DNA of 7,879 nt from Anaerotignum sp. (GTDB taxonomy: Bacteria; Bacillota; Clostridia; Lachnospirales; Anaerotignaceae): NCBI GenBank assembly GCA_020024395.1, contig JAHHTV010000066.1, forward strand, positions 1 to 7,879. The letters are read 5' to 3'. A model generated the notes under the pieces. It was not told where the DNA came from. It worked only from the letters and a program-made list of their open reading frames with translations, and did no database searches. Every line of letters starts with the position of its first letter. Positions within the stretch are counted from its first letter, which is position 1. Below, piece by piece: positions 5,346 to 7,879 of this stretch. The translations under genes were made by a program, and so were the position numbers.

Positions 5346-5756
5346 TCAAAGAGATAATGCCAGTTTTTGACGCATTGCTTCGATTTGTGCATCTGTCAAA
5401 TCCAGTGGATGGTATGCAATGGTAATGCCATCATTTTCATAACGAGGAATGAGATGCAGGTGGAAATGAAATACGGTTTGTCCTGCAATGGTACCATTAT
5501 TTTGCATCACATTCATGTGCGAAAAGCCTAAAATGTCTTTCATTTGTCTTGCGATTTGTGCTGCCAATTTGAACAATCTACCTGCTTTGTCAGGGTCAAT
5601 TTCAAAAATATTGGCAACGTGTTCTTTTACCAATATCAAAACGTGTCCTTCGTTGGCAGGAAAACGGTCTAATATTACTTTGAATTCGTCATTTTCATAT
5701 AATGTGGCAGAGCCAAATTTTCCAGAAACAATGTTGCAAAAAATACAATCGTCCAT
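5346..5756 (-). CDS. HIT family (histidine triad) nucleotide-binding hydrolase
   Basis: This is a 136-residue cytosolic protein of normal HIT length. The triad HFHLHLI (97-103) is preceded by NNGTIAGQTVF (87-96); H99, the middle histidine, is the expected nucleophile that forms a nucleotidyl intermediate. CIFC (4-7) is the N-terminal Cys pair, which with H46 (KEH) and H97 could bind zinc as in many bacterial members. Hint-branch enzymes hydrolyse AMP-lysine or phosphoramidate nucleotides; the true substrate here is unknown. The ATG at 5756 is set by AAAGGAAG, 7 nt upstream on the minus strand. A longer in-frame start at 5864 would overlap the preceding gene and has no ribosome site. It has its own promoter and terminator. 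Confidence 0.93.
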   Translation of the reverse strand: MDDCIFCNIVSGKFGSATLYENDEFKVILDRFPANEGHVLILVKEHVANIFEIDPDKAGRLFKLAAQIARQMKDILGFSHMNVMQNNGTIAGQTVFHFHLHLIPRYENDGITIAYHPLDLTDAQIEAMRQKLALSL

Positions 5757-5791
5757 AATCAATCTTCCTTTCTTGGATATACTTTTATTAC

Positions 5792-5820
5792 AGTATAGCA
5801 CGAAAGAAAGGCGATTGCAC
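5792..5820 (-). promoter_or_regulatory. Promoter of the HIT gene (extended -10)
   Basis: On the minus strand TATACT (5792-5797) is preceded by TGC (5798-5800), giving an extended -10. The hexamer 17 nt further upstream (GTGCAA, 5815-5820) is a weak -35, as is common with extended -10 promoters. It lies between the ferritin-like stop and the HIT ribosome site. Confidence 0.6.
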
Positions 5821-5826
5821 AGATTT

Positions 5827-6333
5827 TTAGCAAAAATATTTGCTGTGTAAATAGGGAAATACATTGGTGTGACTTTGTTTGTCTGTCAATATTTCAAAAA
5901 AGATGTCCCGTAAGTCATTTTGTGGTACACAAAGCAAAAAACTGCGGTAAAAATCACAACTATCCAATTCTTGCAAAAATGTTTCTTCCATATAATTTTT
6001 TGGGTCTGTGATTTGTGTAGCAGTGTATGCATGTTGTGTATCTGGCATTTGTGGCGTTTTGCCTGTGATGATATAGTATGCTTCCCGCAGCTGTTTGCAA
6101 TGTTTCTTTTCATCAAGATACATGGATTTTATGATATTTTCCGCAGGCTGTAACGTATCCACTTGTGTCATCAGATGGTGATAACGCTCCATAAGCTGTG
6201 TGGTTTCTTGCAATGCAAGTTCTAACAATGACAATAAACGTTTGTCATATGCCAATTCTGTTGTGGTTGGCATTTGTGTTGCATCTTCCCTTATAGAAAT
6301 ATTTTGTTGTGGGTTGCGGTTATATGGATACAT
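5827..6333 (-). CDS. Ferritin-like / rubrerythrin-type small four-helix protein
   Basis: This 168-residue protein has a Pro/Asn/Gln-rich N-terminus (1-25) and then two helix-pair halves. The first half (about 27-92) has DEKKH (74-78) and ends ITGKTPQ. The second (about 112-168) has LQELDSCDFY (120-129) and DKQSH (151-155). This matches the small ferritin-like proteins of Bacillus and Clostridium, where a glutamate in each first helix and a DExxH in each second helix hold two metal ions. Here the second DExxH has Lys (K152) for Glu, and the first-helix glutamate appears displaced (E43 with T44 at the expected spot), so the metal site may be partial. Related proteins are linked to oxidative stress or spores; the role here is unknown. 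The start at 6333 has AAAAAGGAG upstream. No terminator separates it from HIT. Confidence 0.75.
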   Translation of the reverse strand: MYPYNRNPQQNISIREDATQMPTTTELAYDKRLLSLLELALQETTQLMERYHHLMTQVDTLQPAENIIKSMYLDEKKHCKQLREAYYIITGKTPQMPDTQHAYTATQITDPKNYMEETFLQELDSCDFYRSFLLCVPQNDLRDIFFEILTDKQSHTNVFPYLHSKYFC

Positions 6334-6366
6334 GATGCTATCGCTCCTTTTTATGCAAATGTATTT

Positions 6367-6394
6367 TTTATATGGATATGCAAAAAAGGTGAAA
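6367..6394 (-). promoter_or_regulatory. Candidate promoter of the ferritin-like gene
   Basis: On the minus strand TATAAA (6367-6372) lies 16 nt downstream of TTTCAC (6389-6394). The -10 is good and the -35 moderate. The region is very AT-rich, so chance matches are expected. Confidence 0.35.
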
Positions 6395-6460
6395 TACTTT
6401 CTTATTTTTGGAATATTCTTTTGCAAATACTTCTTTTCGTATGCGTGTTTTTTTGTTATG

Positions 6461-6475
6461 ATACAAGTGTTGTAT
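6461..6475. promoter_or_regulatory. Inverted repeat ATACAA-GTG-TTGTAT in the divergent intergenic region
   Basis: Perfect 6-bp arms (6461-6466 and 6470-6475) flank a 3-nt spacer in the 213-bp region between the ferritin-like gene and murG. A TATGAT (6457-6462) overlaps the left arm and could be a murG -10, although its -35 (TTTTCG) is poor. Position and symmetry suit a small operator. The rest of 6334-6546 is AT-rich and shows no other gene. Confidence 0.35.
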
Positions 6476-6546
6476 GAAATAAGAAAAAATGGCATAAAAA
6501 TAACAAAAAGAAAATGGACAGTAAAATATAGAGGTGAACATATAGT

Positions 6547-7602
6547 ATGAAACGAATTGTATTGACAGGTGGTGGCACAGCAGGACATGTGACACCCAAT
6601 TTGGCACTTTTGCCAGCGTTACAGGCAGAAGGCTGGGAGGTCATTTATATTGGTTCTGAAAACGGTATTGAAAAAAGTTTGATGGAAGATGCAGGTGTGA
6701 CATATTACAGCATTGCAACAGGAAAATTAAGACGATATTTGTCAAAACAAAATATTACCGATATGTTTCGTGTGGTAAAAGGAGTGCAAGAGGCAACAAA
6801 ACTTTTGAAAAAACTCAAACCAGATGTTGTATTTTCAAAAGGTGGTTTTGTGGCTGTGCCTGTGGTGTTGGGGGCAAAAAGAAATGGTATTCCTGTCATC
6901 ATACATGAGTCTGATATTACACCAGGGCTGGCAAATAAAATTGCCATGCCATTTGCAAAAGTGATTTGTACCACATTTCCAGAAACATTACAATATACAA
7001 AAGGAAAAGGCGTGCATACAGGCACACCCATTAGAAAAGAGTTATTTGAGGGGCAAAAAGAAAAAGGGTTGCAATTATGTGGCTTTACAGGGCAAAAGCC
7101 TGTTGTGATGCTGATGGGCGGTTCTTTGGGTTCTGTGAAATTAAATGGTTGTTTGAGAGAAATACTGCCCAATTTGTGCAAGGATTTTGATATCATTCAT
7201 TTGTGTGGGAAAGGGCATTTGGAGCCAAAATTGGAAAAACAACAAGGATATTGCCAATTTGAATATATTTCAGAAGGCTTGGCAGATTTGTTTGCAGCAG
7301 CAGATGTTTTCATATCTCGTGCAGGCAGCAATTCTATATCCGAATTTGCAGCACTGCAAAAACCACATTTGCTCATTCCACTTTCTGCAAAAGCAAGCAG
7401 AGGTGACCAGATATTAAATGCGGCATCTTATCAAAAACAAGGGTTTGCAATGGTGTTGGAAGAAGAAAGCCTGACGGCAGAGGCAATGGAGAAAGCTGTC
7501 CGTAATTTATATGAAAATAGACAACAATATCAAAAAGCTATGGCAAAAAGCACACAAAAAGATGGTGTGGAGGCTGTTATGGCACAAATCAGAAAATTAT
7601 GA
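6547..7602 (+). CDS. murG: MurG: lipid II-forming N-acetylglucosaminyltransferase
   Basis: This 351-residue GT28 glycosyltransferase transfers GlcNAc from UDP-GlcNAc to lipid I, giving lipid II, on the inner face of the membrane. The N-terminal domain has the glycine-rich loop GGGTAGHVTPN (8-18) with the essential H14, GGFVAVP (99-105) and HESDITPGLAN (120-130). The C-terminal nucleotide-binding domain has GGSLGS (191-196), SRAGSNSISE (257-266) with E266 for the UDP ribose, and SRGDQILNA (284-292) with Q288. The HESD and SRGDQ forms match the Staphylococcus/Clostridia branch rather than E. coli (HEQN, RQQ). The start has GAGGTG (6531-6536) 10 nt upstream. It is a single-gene unit away from other visible cell-wall genes, divergent from the ferritin-like gene and closed by a terminator. 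All key residues are present. Confidence 0.96.
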   Translation: MKRIVLTGGGTAGHVTPNLALLPALQAEGWEVIYIGSENGIEKSLMEDAGVTYYSIATGKLRRYLSKQNITDMFRVVKGVQEATKLLKKLKPDVVFSKGGFVAVPVVLGAKRNGIPVIIHESDITPGLANKIAMPFAKVICTTFPETLQYTKGKGVHTGTPIRKELFEGQKEKGLQLCGFTGQKPVVMLMGGSLGSVKLNGCLREILPNLCKDFDIIHLCGKGHLEPKLEKQQGYCQFEYISEGLADLFAAADVFISRAGSNSISEFAALQKPHLLIPLSAKASRGDQILNAASYQKQGFAMVLEEESLTAEAMEKAVRNLYENRQQYQKAMAKSTQKDGVEAVMAQIRKL

Positions 7603-7606
7603 TAAT

Positions 7607-7644
7607 AAAAAATCCCCTATTTTGAAAAATAGGGGATTTTTTTT
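7607..7644. terminator. Bidirectional terminator between murG and the aminopeptidase gene
   Basis: CCCCTATTT (7614-7622) pairs with AAATAGGGG (7627-7635), with loop TGAA. The stem continues into an A-tract (7607-7612) and a T-tract (7637-7644), so it gives U-runs on both strands. It starts 4 nt after the murG stop and overlaps the last bases of the convergent gene's stop codon, serving both. Confidence 0.92.
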
Positions 7645-7879
7645 ATTTTAAGTTTTCAGGATTTAAGCATTCCAATTCGGGTATGATAAAACGTCCATCT
7701 TTACGGATTAACACATCATCAAACCAAATTTCGCCACCACCGTATTCTGGTGTCATAATCAATACCAAGTCCCAATGCACTGCGGATTTATTGCCGTTGG
7801 GGGCATCATCATAACAATTTCCAGGTGTGAAGTGAATACTACCCATGATTTTTTCATCAAATAATATGTTGTTCATGGG
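7643..7879 (-). CDS. M29 family aminopeptidase, C-terminal fragment (cut by window edge)
   Basis: The frame is open past base 7879, so only the last 78 or 79 codons of a protein that is usually about 370-410 residues are seen. The motifs [19 protein letters not shown] and [11 protein letters not shown], then GGGEIWFDD, fit the C-terminus of M29 (AmpS/PepS/AmpT) metallo-aminopeptidases. These cytosolic enzymes remove N-terminal residues from peptides using two metal ions. Counting from the ATG at 7876 (probably internal), H15 in IHFTPG and H34/D36 in HWD match known metal ligands of the family; the two glutamate ligands would be upstream. The LNPENLK end is intact, and the shared terminator follows directly. 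Confidence 0.88.
   Translation of the reverse strand, partial: PMNNILFDEKIMGSIHFTPGNCYDDAPNGNKSAVHWDLVLIMTPEYGGGEIWFDDVLIRKDGRFIIPELECLNPENLK

Noticed and set aside
5767..5811. CCTTTCTT / AAGAAAGG inverted repeat flanking the HIT -10 box
   Set aside because: One arm is the Shine-Dalgarno region and the other lies upstream of the transcription start, so no RNA hairpin forms; low-complexity purine tracts explain it.
5757..5864. 36-residue N-terminal extension of the HIT protein
   Set aside because: It overlaps the end of the ferritin-like gene and the HIT promoter; the ATG at 5756 has AAAGGAAG and gives the normal family length.
6334..6588. 85-residue N-terminal extension of the ferritin-like protein
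   Set aside because: It would overlap the start of murG and cross the divergent promoter region; its hydrophobic, Phe-rich sequence is AT-rich spacer read as protein. AAAAAGGAG supports the start at 6333.
7622..7650. TTGAAA in the murG terminator loop with a TATTTT 16 nt later
   Set aside because: No plus-strand gene follows; it is explained by the A/T composition of the hairpin. It also warns that such overlaps arise by chance.

Overview
The window looks like ordinary chromosome of an AT-rich Gram-positive Clostridia-type bacterium (Bacillota, probably a Lachnospirales relative). The evidence is strong GGAGG-type ribosome sites, U-tract terminators, a CarD-family regulator, a HIT protein, a small ferritin-like protein, a MurG of the Staphylococcus/Clostridia type and an M29 aminopeptidase. 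The genus cannot be fixed from the sequence. Leucine is coded mainly by TTG (in murG, counted by hand: 18 TTG, 9 TTA, 5 CTG, 5 CTT/CTC). No insertion sequence, phage gene, CRISPR array or integrase is visible.

Layout. 1-257: 3' end of a gene of uncertain identity with its terminator. 333-3057: a promoter, then an ABC-F ATPase of the YkpA/YbiT type and a PLP-dependent threonine-aldolase-family enzyme only 3 nt apart, clearly one transcript. 3072-4751: three small plus-strand genes (a SUKH/SMI1-KNR4-like protein, a very acidic 123-residue protein that may belong to DUF7668, and an unrecognised 90-residue protein). Between the second and third lies a tRNA-Leu(CAG) with its own promoter and terminator. 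4748-6333, minus strand: in transcription order a ferritin-like protein, a HIT-family hydrolase and a CarD-like RNA polymerase-binding protein. 6547-7602: murG, divergent from the ferritin-like gene, followed by a bidirectional terminator. 7643-7879: the C-terminal part of an M29 aminopeptidase on the minus strand.

How the parts relate. ABC-F proteins act on ribosomes, threonine aldolases interconvert threonine and glycine plus acetaldehyde, and MurG makes lipid II for the cell wall; these are housekeeping functions with no evident shared pathway. The three small proteins at 3116-4751 resemble immunity-type accessory proteins, but no toxin is next to them. The most interesting non-coding structures are an intrinsic terminator whose loop is the -35 box of the tRNA promoter (4258-4298), a 9-bp perfect inverted repeat ahead of the SUKH-like gene, a possible ribosome-site-sequestering stem ahead of the CarD-like gene, and convergent genes whose stop codons overlap. 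I found no convincing new multi-gene system; the small acidic-protein cluster is the best candidate for follow-up.
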